From assembly GCF_021130785.1 (NCBI RefSeq), contig NC_060209.1, positions 22,258,001 to 22,322,000 on the forward strand: a DNA stretch of 64,000 nucleotides. Reading direction: 5' to 3'. The DNA comes from Homalodisca vitripennis (lineage: Eukaryota; Arthropoda; Insecta; Hemiptera; Cicadellidae). The position numbers were made by a program, and so were the translations under genes. A model generated the notes under the pieces. That model did no database searches. It saw only the letters and a list, made by a program, of their open reading frames with translations, and was not told the DNA's origin. Of this stretch, positions 49,144 through 60,668 are shown one piece after another. The stretch's first letter is position 1. Every line of letters begins with the position of its first letter.

Positions 49144-50071
49144 TCACAAGTACATCTCTATGTATCTGTAATGTTTAACGCATTGGCAAATATTGTCTAT
49201 AACTTAATGACATGCTCCAGTTGGCGATGTAAGTAATAGCCAATAAGCGCAAGAGTGTGAGCGGGAAATATTAAAACTAGGGGTTCTATTCCTAAAAAAT
49301 AAACAAAAAGTATTGGAATGGGATCCATTTGACGAAAAACAACCACGTTGCTGCACGTTTTGTGTCATCTCAGAGGTATCACTAAGAGTTTTCTCTATCT
49401 CCATAGATGTTTTGCCATTAAAATTAGGGCTTGGAATATATTTGCAGCATCTGTTGAAGACCTCAAAACATTTTAAGAAGCTAAGCTCAGTTGATTTATT
49501 CGAAAACTTATTATACAATTATATTTATTGCTAATCTCCAATATCCTTCAGCAAACCAACCTAGTATCAATCGGTTTAGTACAATATAAAAGATGCCATA
49601 ATTTCAAACATTCCACAATTATGGCCCTGGATCAATAACTCCGGCAGGTGGCCAACATACCAACCATCGGTGATCCATTTACTATTGGCCACTGATCAGT
49701 TCTATGTGGTTGGCCGGTGAGTTCAGACGTATTGTGACTTGTATTCTGTACTTCAGTTTTGTCATATTTTGCTCATGGAAGACTTTTTTCCAATCTCACA
49801 CGAAAAGCCTATTATTAAATCGATTGTTTCCGAACTTATATTTCAAGGTTATAATTCTTGAAGTTCACTGTAATCTTGTTTAACCGAATTTTGAAAACAT
49901 TCCCATCATGTTACATTCTGAAAGGTTATACACTTTTTTTACAAATGTTGCTTTTTGATAAAAAAAAATTGCGAACAACCAAATTAAATCGATTATATTC
50001 CAATTTTAAATCGTTTTAAAGGAAATTAAAATATTTTTCTAACTCTCCAAGATTCTGAAGGAAATTCATAG
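49144..50071. other. Intergenic with an unrecognised 104-codon ORF
   Basis: The minus-strand frame 49204-49518 and an overlapping plus-strand frame 49313-49534 are both open. The minus product contains several cysteines and a serine-rich segment but no domain I recognise, and no splice or promoter context supports it. The rest is AT-rich. Confidence 0.3.
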
Positions 50072-50668
50072 TATTTAAGTAAAATGGTATTTAATATTAA
50101 AGAAAGGGTATTTATTTACAATACCGTGACCATGAAAAATGGACTTTTTTTTCATGGGTTGGGCATTTATAGCCAAGTATTATTATCACAGGTGCATATA
50201 AACTGGGGGAAAGTATATCATTGTATTATATTGATGCCTTTCGGGCATTATTGCATTAAGGATGGAAAATAACCGACAAAATTTTGTTGAACAACACTTG
50301 GGAGTTAAGGATCAGGGGCATCACGTGATCTGGGATTCGACTTTTGCAAGCTCGAGTTAATTTTTTTTTCTAAAAGAGCAAGCAGTGCGCAGCACTGCGC
50401 AGCGGGCAGGCATCGTTGACAGGATTAACGTCATCATTTCAGTAAAATTGCCAGAGGTACTGTCAAAAACAGAGTTTTCAGAGGATTTCAAAAAATCGTA
50501 ACTCCTTTGATTTTCGTTGCCGACGAATTTTTTCTTCACTATTGTTTTCAGGAAAAATTTTAGTTTTCAGGAAAAAAAAAATTAACATACCTTTCCATGG
50601 TCACGTTATTGTAAATTGATACCAAAGAAAGAAATGTTTTCTGGAATATTTTTTCTACTTAAATAGAT
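50072..50668. mobile_element. Foldback-like element, ~597 bp, inverted ends of ~65 bp
   Basis: AATACCGTGACCATG near 50120 faces CATGGTCACGTTATTGTAAA near 50597. The complementarity extends outward through TTTACAAT and AAGAAAG blocks to ATTTAAGTA/TACTTAAAT. Arms are imperfect. The interior has a GC-rich patch with CAGTGCGCAG and CACTGCGCAG repeated side by side (about 50383-50402). No transposase. The outer limits are approximate. Confidence 0.55.
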
Positions 50669-50719
50669 TTAGTTGTATACCTAACAATCATATTCTATTA
50701 TGTTCTGGAGCAAGCAGTA

Positions 50720-51930
50720 AATCTCTATGATTTTAATGTAAATTTTCTGGATATTCTAGATTAACTTCAAAAATACAACAGATTCGTCGCCAGTGAGCTC
50801 TGCAAGTGTTTCTTTCCAATTATGGGAGCTGTATAAGTTTTAGGATCCGTCCACTTTATATCGTTATACGGTAAACTTTGTGATAGCGCCCAACCATAGA
50901 GAGTGTTTGCGTCAGCATGTAAGAAAAAATGCTCCGGTTTTGTATCGTAAAAATCTTTTAAATATTTAAAACATGCTTTGAAATATCGTTTTGAACACTG
51001 AGAAATTTCGCCTCTAATTCCCTTTTCTATCATCAAATACATACTGTAATCGAGTATCAATTGTAACTCTGTTTAGGTTATATTAAGAGTTGCATCTCAA
51101 GTTAGACTTGGCAATAATGTGCAGGATCTAGTTTGTAACGGTTTAAGCAAATAGATCTAAACTTTTAAAATATATCTGCGAGTAAATAAAACATCTTGAA
51201 TGTTGTGTAAAATTCAACAATTTCCTAAACCTTTCACTCCTAATTTGTTCCAAACCTTTAAATAATGCTGATTATCTTTTTTTCAGAAATATTCTCATCT
51301 GTTACAATTGAGTAGAAATCATTAATTTTTAACTCTGTAGTATGATCAAGTTTTTCAATATTATCGATAAATTCGAATCAATTTTCCTGAAAGAATTTAA
51401 AACATTTATTTTCATAAACTGGCTGCCTTAGAAGTATTTCTTTTAAATTTTAGAATCTTCGAATAACATTTTTAATGTGTTTAAAATCATCTTTTTAAAT
51501 TTTTAGTAAGATTTTCAATAGATGAAGCCGCGAATCTAAATGTGTCAATAATTGAGAACTTTATATAAATTTTCAAGGCTTATCATCTTTAATCTCGTAT
51601 CTATAACCAGAATTAGTCACAGAATATTTTATGTATTTTTCGTCTGTGTTTGCAATTAAATCAACATTTCCATATTGTTTAGCTAACTCTTTTACACAAA
51701 CATGAGTGCCGTAACTTGCCATATTGTGACAAATAACTGAAATATTTTGAGGAAATTTTAGATTTCGATCATAAATATTATGAGCTGCACCTCTAAAATT
51801 TCCTGTTAAATGCCAATGATATCTAAATTTTTTAAATGCGTCATCGTATCAATCATCTGGCGTAAAACCAAGGTTTGTTCTATATCGTGATGTAAATGTT
51901 TTTTACAAATACGACAAAGATTTTACCGTT
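50720..51930 (-). pseudogene. Polinton/Maverick-type protein-primed DNA polymerase B relic
   Basis: Read on the minus strand, pieces in several frames follow the order of a family B, protein-primed polymerase of the Polinton/adintovirus type. At about 51575-51850 an amino-terminal part has HLTGNFRGAAHN, a CHN-SYG block and a TDEKY block, the zinc-associated and exonuclease region. Next comes a FRF-SSIE-L block near 51500-51545. A KVWNKLG block lies near 51230-51250. The longest piece (50767-51060, 97 codons) carries EKGIRGEISQ and DANTLYGWALSQ, the polymerase palm motif with its aspartate. Stops and frameshifts separate the pieces. No integrase, capsid or terminal repeats were seen nearby, so it is a fragment of a dead element or an endogenised relative. 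Confidence 0.88.
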
Positions 51931-52863
51931 GATACTAATTTAATATATACACACATTTATTTATTTATTTCATTATATAAATGTGATTGGTAGGCTAGGG
52001 TATACTCATGGGAAATACTTAGTAGTAGTTAATCATAACTAGATACCTAGGTTGACTCATGGGGTTTCATGGAACAATATACGGCCTCGGTTTCGACCGT
52101 TCTCGGAATTGAGGCTGTAATGTTCCTGGAAAGCATGCTACCTAGGCAACCCGCGAACACTGATATCGATCAACGTGGCACACAACCTGCGAAACACTCT
52201 CGCATGCATTAAGTTAGATTATGCTATAACTGCTACATATTAGTTCATGCACAACTAGTTATTCAACTAATCGAGTTAGTATATAACTAGTTTTGATTTC
52301 AATCGAAACTGAAACTGATTCCCAATGAAGTAGACAAATGAAATTGTTTTTGAAACCTTATAGATCCCTCAAGTACAAGAGCATTATGATAAAATATGTT
52401 TTTCACATATTAAGGTGGGTTCTACAAAACGGTTAGGGGATAACCCTGCAAGCTTCTCACGCAAGCGCGCTTCCGCTGTGTTAGATTGTCTTATTTTTCT
52501 ATAGTTCCAGAAATTGTGGAAGTGTGGGAGTAAAACATACAATACTATGCCCCTCTTTTGTAGTTTAACTCCTCTCTGAACTTGGAATATCTTAAATATA
52601 TTTTTTGTAGTACTCGATAAAATATTTCTAAACAATATTTAATTATAAAGAAAATTCACACGCATTCAACTGTTTCATAATGCAATAAACATATAAAGTT
52701 ATAAATTCAAATTATTTTTGTGGAAATGACGCTTATAAATTAATACTGTAGTAAGATTGTGTTAATAGTATATTTCAAAAACTGTCTAGTTTAAAATATT
52801 TAGACGATGAGAGTAAGAAGAACATAATACTAATAAAATTATTAGAATATATAATATGTATAT
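51931..52863. other. Intergenic, nothing recognised
   Basis: An 83-codon minus-strand frame (52384-52635) has no recognised domain. Inverted short words around 52240-52300 (ACTAGTT) are not extended. Confidence 0.4.
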
Positions 52864-52868
52864 TGTGT

Positions 52869-52942
<74 letters not shown>
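52864..52942. repeat. (TG)n microsatellite
   Basis: About 39 TG dinucleotides with one early TA interruption. Confidence 0.95.
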
Positions 52943-52945
<3 letters not shown>

Positions 52946-53596
52946 GTTCAGCCCTGGATTTGTCGAGATTATGATTGTTTTTGTTGTTCATAAGAAGATT
53001 GTTACCGTCTTCAACGCTGTTCCTCTTTCTCCGACCTCTAATTCCCTGCGGAACCCCCCAGGAAGAGGGTCTAGGACTACTGCTCTTCCATCAGGAGGTT
53101 GAACTTACTTCTTCTTCTCTTCTAGCAAAGGCGTTATTTTGCCCTCTTCCTTTCGATGGACCGCAATTCCTTAACTTAATGACGTCCGTGCCAAAACTGC
53201 TAGTCGTGTTCCAAGGTCTCCTTTGAATTTGAAGTCAACATTGCTTCCACTATCTTTCCTGGTTGAATCTTCTGATTTAAAAAAGTTTCCAGGTCATTGC
53301 GTGTCCAGTTGAAACAATAAATAATAACTTACATTAATATTTCAGTTATGTTTGCAAAGTGTTACAATACTAATTAAACTCTGCTTGTTTAGTTCCTTTA
53401 AATATTTTTTTTTGTTGAGTGGTATAAATTAGTGTAGATTTCTAATGTTTGTTAATTTAAAAAAATCCAAAACTTAAGAGAAACACTGTTTTACACTAGT
53501 TTGCTCTTGATTCAAAGCGTACAGTTTGTTCCAGTTTCAGCCTAAAGAGTATTTATTCTACACACCATGTAGCCATGGTGGGAAGGATCGTTTTAA
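52943..53596. other. Intergenic, GC-richer patch at 53030-53230
   Basis: The patch has open frames on the plus strand (79 and 83 codons) without recognised motifs. It might be a repeat fragment. The remainder is AT-rich. Confidence 0.35.
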
Positions 53597-53835
53597 CTGA
53601 AAGTTTAGTTCCAGTTCACGTTCCTCTTAATGCAGCGTCTGGGATCTCATGCTGTAACAGACTTGACTCCTGGAATCTGGAGCCGTGTTCGACTGGAGAG
53701 ATTGAAAAAAAGTCGACATCGAAGAAACTCAAACCGAAAAACTAACATCATTTCGACATCAGAGACACCTAGATTGCAAAATATGAAATATGTTGTAATC
53801 CAGGTGAATTGGCAATGTCATTGTCTCATTAGGTA
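53597..53835 (+). mobile_element. TTTAGCTCCAGTT-family element, copy with left end
   Basis: Starts with AGTTTAGTTCCAGTTCACG, then GCAGCGTCTGGGATCTCATG and GACTTGACTCCTGGAATCTG, and ends around GTCTCATTAGGT. The same order is seen, diverged, in 29451-29740. The right inverted end is missing. A 70-codon frame inside is incidental. Confidence 0.6.
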
Positions 53836-54429
53836 TACTTAAACATACTTTTGTTGGTTTATGTCTAATAAATTGTTTTATTGCATTTTATCACTTACTA
53901 ATAATTGAAAAAAAGTTGAGAGCTTTGAATTTTAGTTTAAATACCGAGAGGACTCATAACTTTTTTCCGTATACAATTATATACGTACAAAAGACTTTAA
54001 CCACGGTTTCTCACGCAATTTCCTTTTGAAAATCAAGGACATCATGGTCCTTTAAGTGACATTTTAAACTTTCCTTGATAAGTGAAAGTCACTGAAATAT
54101 ATTCTTAGATCCTGCTTCAATTAATAATTAAATTTAAATTTAGGACTTTTAAGACGGAGAGTAAAACAGATTTATAAGCACCTGTGAAATAACTTGAATG
54201 TCCCTACCACATTCTTTGATATTTTATTGGATAGCTTCAACAAATTCAGTAACAATTTAACTATTAGCCTGGTTTGGAGGAATATTTAAATCAGTCATTG
54301 ACTTTTCACTTAAGACACTTATGATGGGTCTCTATGTAGTTCTGAAACGGAAGTAGACATACTGTAGCTACATATTATTACAGCGTTTATAGGTGAGAAC
54401 TTAGATGTTAAGCAAAAATGCGAATGGTT
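53836..54429. other. Intergenic, nothing recognised
   Basis: AT-rich, no coding or repeat signal seen. Confidence 0.45.
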
Positions 54430-54715
54430 TTTATTGCAGGTTTTATGCATGTATGAGCACTTAGTTGGAATGAGTTATATTTCCGACGCCGTGGTTGAAT
54501 ATGTTTTGTTCCTCCGATAAAGAAAATATACAGCATATACATATACGTAGGTCAGAAAACCCACATACATCAAAAAGGGACTACTTGTGGCCATTGTAAT
54601 TTACTTAATTGTACTGGTGCCATAGTTGAGTATAGTTAGTTCCCCCAATCAAGAAAATGTATACATACGCAGGTCTAGGAAGCCTACTTCTCTCAAAAAA
54701 CGACAAAAACTATTT
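54430..54715. repeat. Diverged duplicated repeat related to 17185-17260
   Basis: GAGCACTTAGTTGGAATGAG and TTATATTTCCGACGCCG match the segment next to the CTAG-type terminus at 17126. Two diverged halves (from about 54490 and 54610) share GGTTGA-TAT, GTTCCYCC, AAGAAAAT and GTAGGTC/GCAGGTC words. Confidence 0.4.
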
Positions 54716-55018
54716 TAATTCGTAGTAAAAGTAAGATAGTAATTTTCACTTTACATTTACATTTTACATTTTATTACATTCCAACGGCAAACAAGCCAAA
54801 GTACAAGTGGGTAGTATACATATAACTATTTAAAACACTTTATAACTTTGATTTTTACACTTCTGATCAAGTAACTACGTAGTTAATATTTTCTGGAATT
54901 TAATTTTTAAAGTTTATTTTTACTAAAATTTCTTATTTAATTATCTGGATAAACTTTGTGCTCAACAGCGCTTCAGAAAATGTTGAAATAAGAAGTGTTG
55001 TTACTATCAAGCTTAATA
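54716..55018. other. Intergenic, nothing recognised
   Basis: AT-rich up to the palindromic element. Confidence 0.45.
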
Positions 55019-55020
55019 TA

Positions 55021-55870
55021 CAGGGTGTTTGAAAAGTATGGGTACGGCTTAATATTTTAAAAACCATAGGAGATAACATCTATAAACTTTGCACAGCGTC
55101 ATATGGCTATGTAAACTATTTTTCCTTGCTATTACCATGACATGCCAACCATGGGGGGACGGCCCACAGAGGAAAACATGGAAATCTTGAATTGAAACAT
55201 GGGTCGAGTGATACCTCATTTGAAAGAGCTCACTTAGTAGAGTTGAATTCCGCAAACCGCATCTCAAAAGGTTTATCCAATCAGAAATGGCGGCTTGTTT
55301 TAGGTACACATTGTGAAGTACATTATGCGCTGCCATTTCTGACTGGATCGTCGTATTCTGATGCGGTAGGCGGCGTTTATATAAATAAACCAATACCAAA
55401 ACACTAAAACAATAAATACCAATGTTTTTTAGTTTTATTTATTGTGTTATAAATTTATGACATAATTTGCTAATTAAAAAAGGTCAGTGAAAACACATTG
55501 GTTAGTAGAGTGAAACGCCGCCTACCGCATCAGAATACGACGATCCAGTCAGAAATGGCAGCGCATAATGTAATTCACAATGTGTACCTAAAACAAGCTG
55601 CCATTTCTGATTGGATAAACCTTTTGAGATGCGGTTTGCGGAATTCAACTCTACTAAGTGAGCTCTTTCAAATGAGGTATCACTCGACCCATGCTTCAAT
55701 TTAAGATTTCCATGTTTTCCTCTGTGGGCCGTCCCCCCATGGTTGGCATGTCATGGTAATAGCAAGGAAAAATAGTTTACATAGCCATATGACACTGTGC
55801 AAAGTTTATAGATGTTATCTCCTATGGTTTTTAAAATATTAAGCCGTACCCATACTTTTCAAACACCCTG
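55021..55870. mobile_element. 850-bp near-perfect palindromic transposon (CAGGGTG family)
   Basis: CAGGGTGTTTGAAAAGTATG at the left and its complement at the right are flanked by TA (55019-55020 and 55871-55872). The arms, about 355 bp each (55021-55377 and 55513-55870), are complementary with only scattered mismatches around a ~135-bp AT-rich centre. GGGGGACGGCC at +133 and CCGCAAACCGCA at +229 match the mariner-like element at 36522 in sequence and exact offset. No transposase, so it would depend on one supplied elsewhere. The 116- and 71-codon frames in the arms mirror each other and are not genes. High arm identity points to recent movement or arm homogenisation. Confidence 0.93.
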
Positions 55871-55872
55871 TA

Positions 55873-57228
55873 TGCATTCAAACCATACATATAGAGAAAT
55901 GTAATGGGTACTTAAATTAACTAAAAGTATAACTGTGTGGTCACATTATGATGCTTACAAAGAACAGTTGAACACATTTTAACAGGGGTTTTTTTAACTA
56001 ATAACTTGTGTTTGCTGCAATACACTTTTCGCAACATAAGGGGCCAGTGGGGCGGAACCCTGAGGTCTGGAGAAACCCTTGTCCTTAGCGCGCCTTTAAG
56101 GCACAAAGTAAATTACACCAAATTTAATTTCTATGACTTTCATGGTTTATGATGGCCGTTGAAGAATCAGTCAATAAAGAAATCTATTTTTGTGTATAGA
56201 GATACCTAAATAGTGTATGCCTTGTTGCTAACCGATCAGGTCATGGAATACTGAACCATCCCTTTTTCACAAAAATGGAATTGACAAGAACTATCAGAAT
56301 AGCGTGGAACCACAAGGCGCTCTTAGCGGTATCTTGGCAAATTAGCGGTAAGGGGTTGCCTTGATTAGTTACAAACAATACATCACCGAAGGCGTTTACG
56401 GTACTGGATAAAAATGATCTTCCTTGCCAGTGAGCGCAAGTAATATCCTAGAAGCCTGAGACACCAACTCCATAGCCAGAACATTGCTGAACAATTATCC
56501 TGGGAGTCATTCCAAAGAACTATAAGTTGGTTTTTGGTTACAATCCATGAATATTTAAACACCCATTTACAATATGCTGTGATCCTGGGACTAAACTAAT
56601 CTATTACAAATGTTCAGTATACACATAACAAAATAATGTATATACGAAAAATGTAGTTCTTTAGAAGTTTTTCAAGTTCTTAGAGCTTGAATTTAAATTT
56701 AAGGCATTCGCAAATGTTTATGTGTCAACATTAATTGATCATAGATGAAATTATTAGTAATGTGTTTGTGAAAATATTTCGTGCATAATAGTCAATATAA
56801 ACCTTTAATTAAACTAAAAACAGTTATTTGGGATTATTTACTAGCTAACTCCAACACATCCACATCAAATGCTCCATAATGATTTGACCAGAGTTTAAAA
56901 CTAGCAATGTGGACTAAATAACAGTAACCATAAAAGGAAAAAATACACACAGCCATTATTTAAAAACTAGAATATTGGAATTAGATTTACCATTATTGCC
57001 GACCTTAAAACGTGGATATTCCAAGCCAGAAGATTTCTTCCAACTAAATACTGTATAAGGGAAAGAAAAGTATACACATTGCACATACAAAGGGTAAATT
57101 ACTCTTTCCGGAGATACATTGAAACTTCAGTAAATCTTATGATTTTTCAAATATTTATGTAGTATTATCAGAACATAATAAACTAAAAAAAAGATTTTAG
57201 GAGCTATAACCAACATCCAATGAACTGT
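55873..57228. other. Intergenic with a GC-richer patch at 56035-56105
   Basis: The patch (GGGGCCAGTGGGGCGGAACC) is open on the minus strand for 61 codons and may be a repeat fragment. It shares TTCCGCCCCACTGG with 10168-10181. No gene recognised elsewhere. Confidence 0.35.
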
Positions 57229-57670
57229 ATGACAAGAGTGGGAGTATATACAGTTACGATGTGGGAGGAATGCATCTCGGCTAGCACCCACTACCTCGCC
57301 TGACCTTTCAACAGACAAACATGTTTGCGCATTATTACTACCAAAGAGCTCTATGACAAGAGTGGGAGTGTAGAGATACGAACATGGGTGTATACAGTTA
57401 CAATGTGGAAGGAATGCATCTCGGCTAGCGCCCACTACCTCGCCTGACCTTTCAACAGACAAACATGTTTGCGCCTTATTACTACCAAAGAGGTCTATGA
57501 CAAGAGTGGTAGTGTACAGATACGAACATGAGTGTATACTGTTACAGTGCGAGAGGAATGCATCTCGGCTAGCGCCCACTACCTCGTCTGACCTTTCAAC
57601 AGACAAACATGTTTGCGCCTTATTACTACCAAAGATCTCTATGACAAGAGTGGGAGTGAAAAGATACAAA
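57229..57670. repeat. 144-bp tandem repeat, ~3 units, open on the minus strand
   Basis: GACAAGAGTGG starts at 57231, 57355, 57499 and 57643. Spacing is 144 bp except the first, which has a 20-bp deletion. On the minus strand a 180-codon frame (57127-57669) crosses the array, repeating CLSVERSGEVVGASRDAF in each unit. 144 bp is 48 codons. The 20-bp deletion shifts the frame only near the carboxyl end. No known domain and no promoter or splice context. The frame may be open only because its unit lacks stops. Confidence 0.85.
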
Positions 57671-57954
57671 AATGAGTGTTTTGAATAAAACAGTTTTGTT
57701 TTATAAATACTGCTATAAAATTAAATAACATTACGATTACTATTATAATTCTAAATACTTTTTTTAATTTTACTCGTGCAATAAATATGTAATACCGACG
57801 AAACCTCTTGAGATAAGGGTTATTAAAAGCAGCTCCACGAGGGCTGGTCAAAACCTTCATAAGTTATTATAAATTTAATATACAATTTTACGTATTGAAA
57901 TTCTCAAAGGTCAACAGAAGTGAGCAGACAATAAAAAATTGCATTCAATGAAGC
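57671..57954. other. Intergenic, nothing recognised
   Basis: AT-rich spacer between two tandem arrays. Confidence 0.5.
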
Positions 57955-59185
57955 TCAGAGCTCAGGCTACTCACCACTAGGGTAACTCGCTCAGTGCTCC
58001 GGCTGCTCGTCACTAGGGTAACTCGCTCACGAATCTCAGTGCTCAAGGTACTCGCTAATAGTGTCACTCGTTCAGTGAAGCTCAGTGCTCCGGCTGCTCG
58101 CTACTAGGGTACCTCGCTCACTAAGCTCAGTGCTTAAGGTGCTCGTCACTAGGGTAAAACGTTCAGTGAAGCTCTGTGCTCAGGCTACTCACAACTAGGG
58201 TGAATCGTTCAGTGAAGCTCAGAGTTCAGCATGCTCGCCACTAGGCTGACTCGTTTAAGCTTAGTGCTCAGGCTGCTAGCCACTAGGGTGACCCGTTTAT
58301 GAGGCCCAATACTCAGGCTTCTCACCACTAGGGTAACACGTTCAGAGAAACTCAGTGCTCAGGCTGCACGCAATTAGTGTGATTCGTTCAGTTAAGCTCA
58401 GAACTCTGGGTGCTTGCCACCAGGGTGACTCGTTCAGTGTAGCTCAGAGTTCAAGATGATCGCTATTAGGGTGATTCGTTCATTGAAGCTCAGTGCTCAG
58501 GCTGCTTGCCACTAGGGTGACTCGTTCAGTGAAGCTCAGTGCTCTGGCAGCTCCCCACTAGGGTAACTCGCTCACTAAGCTCAGTGCTCAGGCTGCTCGC
58601 TACTAGGATGACACGTTCAGTGAAGCTCAGTGCTCAGGCTGCTCGCCACTAGGGTGAACTCGTTCAGTGAAGCTCAGTGCTCTGGCTGTTCGCCACTAGG
58701 TTGACTCGTTCACGAAGCTCAGTGCTCAGGATGCTCACCACTAGGGTGACTTGTTCAGTGAAGCTCAATACTCTGGCTACTCCCCACTAGGGTAACTCGT
58801 TTATTAAAGCTCAGTGCTCAGGCTGTACGCAATTAGGGAGACTCGTTCAGTGAAGCTCTGTGCTCAGGCTACTCGCAACTAGAGTGAATCGCGTTCAGTG
58901 AAGCTCCTTGCTCAGGCTACTCGCCACTAGGGTGAATCGTTCAGTGAAGCTCTGTGCTCAGGCTGCTTGCAACTAGGGTGAATCGTTCAGTGAAGCTCTG
59001 TGCTCAGGCTGCTTGCAACTAGGGTGAATCGTTCAGTGAAGCTCTGTGCTCAGGCTGCTTGCAACTAGGGTGAATCGTTCAGTGAAGCTCTGTGCTCAGG
59101 CTACTCGCCACTAGGGTGAATCGTTTAGTGAAACTCTGCGCTTAGGCTGCTTGCAACTAAGATTACTCGTTTATTGAAGTTCTTC
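57955..59185. repeat. 46-bp tandem satellite, about 26 units
   Basis: Unit core: CTCGTTCAGTGAAGCTCAGT then GCTCAGGCTGCTCGCCACTA then GGGTGA. Early units are diverged. Between about 58970 and 59100 three units are identical (with AAGCTCTGTGCTCAGGCTGC and TTGCAACTAGGGTGAATCG), showing recent local amplification. GC content is well above the flanks. Confidence 0.95.
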
Positions 59186-59532
59186 AACTTTCCTCTTATA
59201 CTGGAAACAATTATGAAACACTATTATTATAAAACACTAACATTTATTTGTTTAAATTAATTTTACACGGTCGTAGTATATCATGTTAAGAACAATATTA
59301 TATCAAAGAGTTTAAATGTCCATACAGTAGAGTATTAGTATGACGTTTTAAATCCGTAGCTGTAGCAATTTTACCTGAATGTTAGTAAATATAAAAACTA
59401 TTACAATTATTAAAGTATGTAAATTATCTCCCCCAGGAGGGTTCACTTCTAGATGGTTTATACTTTCCAGTTGAATCAACACTGGACACAACAAAAAAAG
59501 CGACGTGTCACTTAAATCTGGGGACCTCATGG
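59186..59532. other. Intergenic, nothing recognised
   Basis: AT-rich, short frames only. Confidence 0.45.
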
Positions 59533-59868
59533 ACACATCATTAACCCCAAATATCGAGATTTAGAGCTGCAAAGGTAATTCGATAGGTCTAGTCTATATG
59601 GGGTTCGTTCCCTAAGAGTCAAAGGTTCTTGCTAGCCTAGACATAAGAGTGTGTCAACCCCTGCCTGCTTTGATTGAAGAGGCTGATTCATAGGCAGAGC
59701 TTCTTCCGAGGGGACACGACTTGAGGTTAGTGCCCTACATTCTTCCTCATTGATCTCGACAGGAGGCGGCCCCTATCCCTAACCTTACCCATCCAGAATA
59801 TCCTGTCACTCAGAAAGCAACGCAAAGGTCTTTTTGGACTAGCTTCATTTTTCTAAGCTTCTTGCCCT
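59533..59868 (-). repeat. Dispersed ~330-bp repeat family, copy 4 (inverted)
   Basis: On the minus strand it follows copy 2 from TTTGCGTTGCTTTCTGAGTG through CCTCTTCAATCAAAGCAGG to CTAGACCTATCGAATTACC and TTAATGATGTG. Agreement of both outer borders with copy 2 (21707-22072) defines the element ends. Confidence 0.7.
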
Positions 59869-60668
59869 AAGAGTACAAAAAGTGTTATTTATTACAATCA
59901 CAGGAAGAAACACATATTTAATTTTTTAGCCTAGGCAAGACATTATATTTTTCTGTTAATAATACAACGAGGTTAGATGCAAGAAAACAAGGAAGTAGGT
60001 CATACACTATTGTACTACTTGTGCTTGTTTACCTCGTCACTGCACGAAAACCCATCAAAGCTTGTCTTAATGAAGCTGGTTAAACGAAAATTCTTCGTTT
60101 TATCTGTTGCACGACTTACAACGGACAATGAAATTTTGGTTCTAAAGAGCAAAACGATATGCATGACGTCATTGGTTAACGTGGTGACGCTCATTCTGAA
60201 GGGATAACGACACGCTTCTTCTGTACTGTATAAAGTGCTCGCTTCTTCTATCAGCAAATATTTATACTTATCAGCAGTAGACTCTGTTGTTATCGTTTGA
60301 CGGCACTTCGGAATAATTCTTTCGTCACTTTATAGCGAGCGTTAATCCCACCTTGCGAGTTTTAATCTTGTATAAATTTTAAACTCACTTGTGTAATACT
60401 AAATAATAAACTCTCTGAAAGTATAAAAACCTTATAATGACCAAAGTTAATTCAAAACTCGCCTCATACGCCTTTTGGTATAAAATCTGTTTTACTCTGT
60501 TGGTGAATTCATGATAAGCCGCAAGTGCTGGATCTAAAGTCATTGCAACTGTATTTAAAATTAGACTTAGTTTAATAATGTGTAAATGACTCGCTCGCTG
60601 AGGGGGCTCGGAATTGGTTGCCGATTGCGATACAATTTACATTGTAATATACAATACATTAAAGGAAG
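59869..60668. other. Intergenic, nothing recognised
   Basis: Frames at 59977-60207 (plus) and 60015-60257 (minus) are complementary, with no known domain. Confidence 0.4.

Noticed and set aside
55049..55704. 116-codon and mirrored frames in the palindrome
   Set aside because: Both arise from the same inverted arms and show no transposase motif.
57955..59185. CRISPR-like array
   Set aside because: Units follow one another without unique spacers, the unit itself drifts, and the window is clearly eukaryotic; this is a satellite. The same applies to the 57-bp array at 13605.
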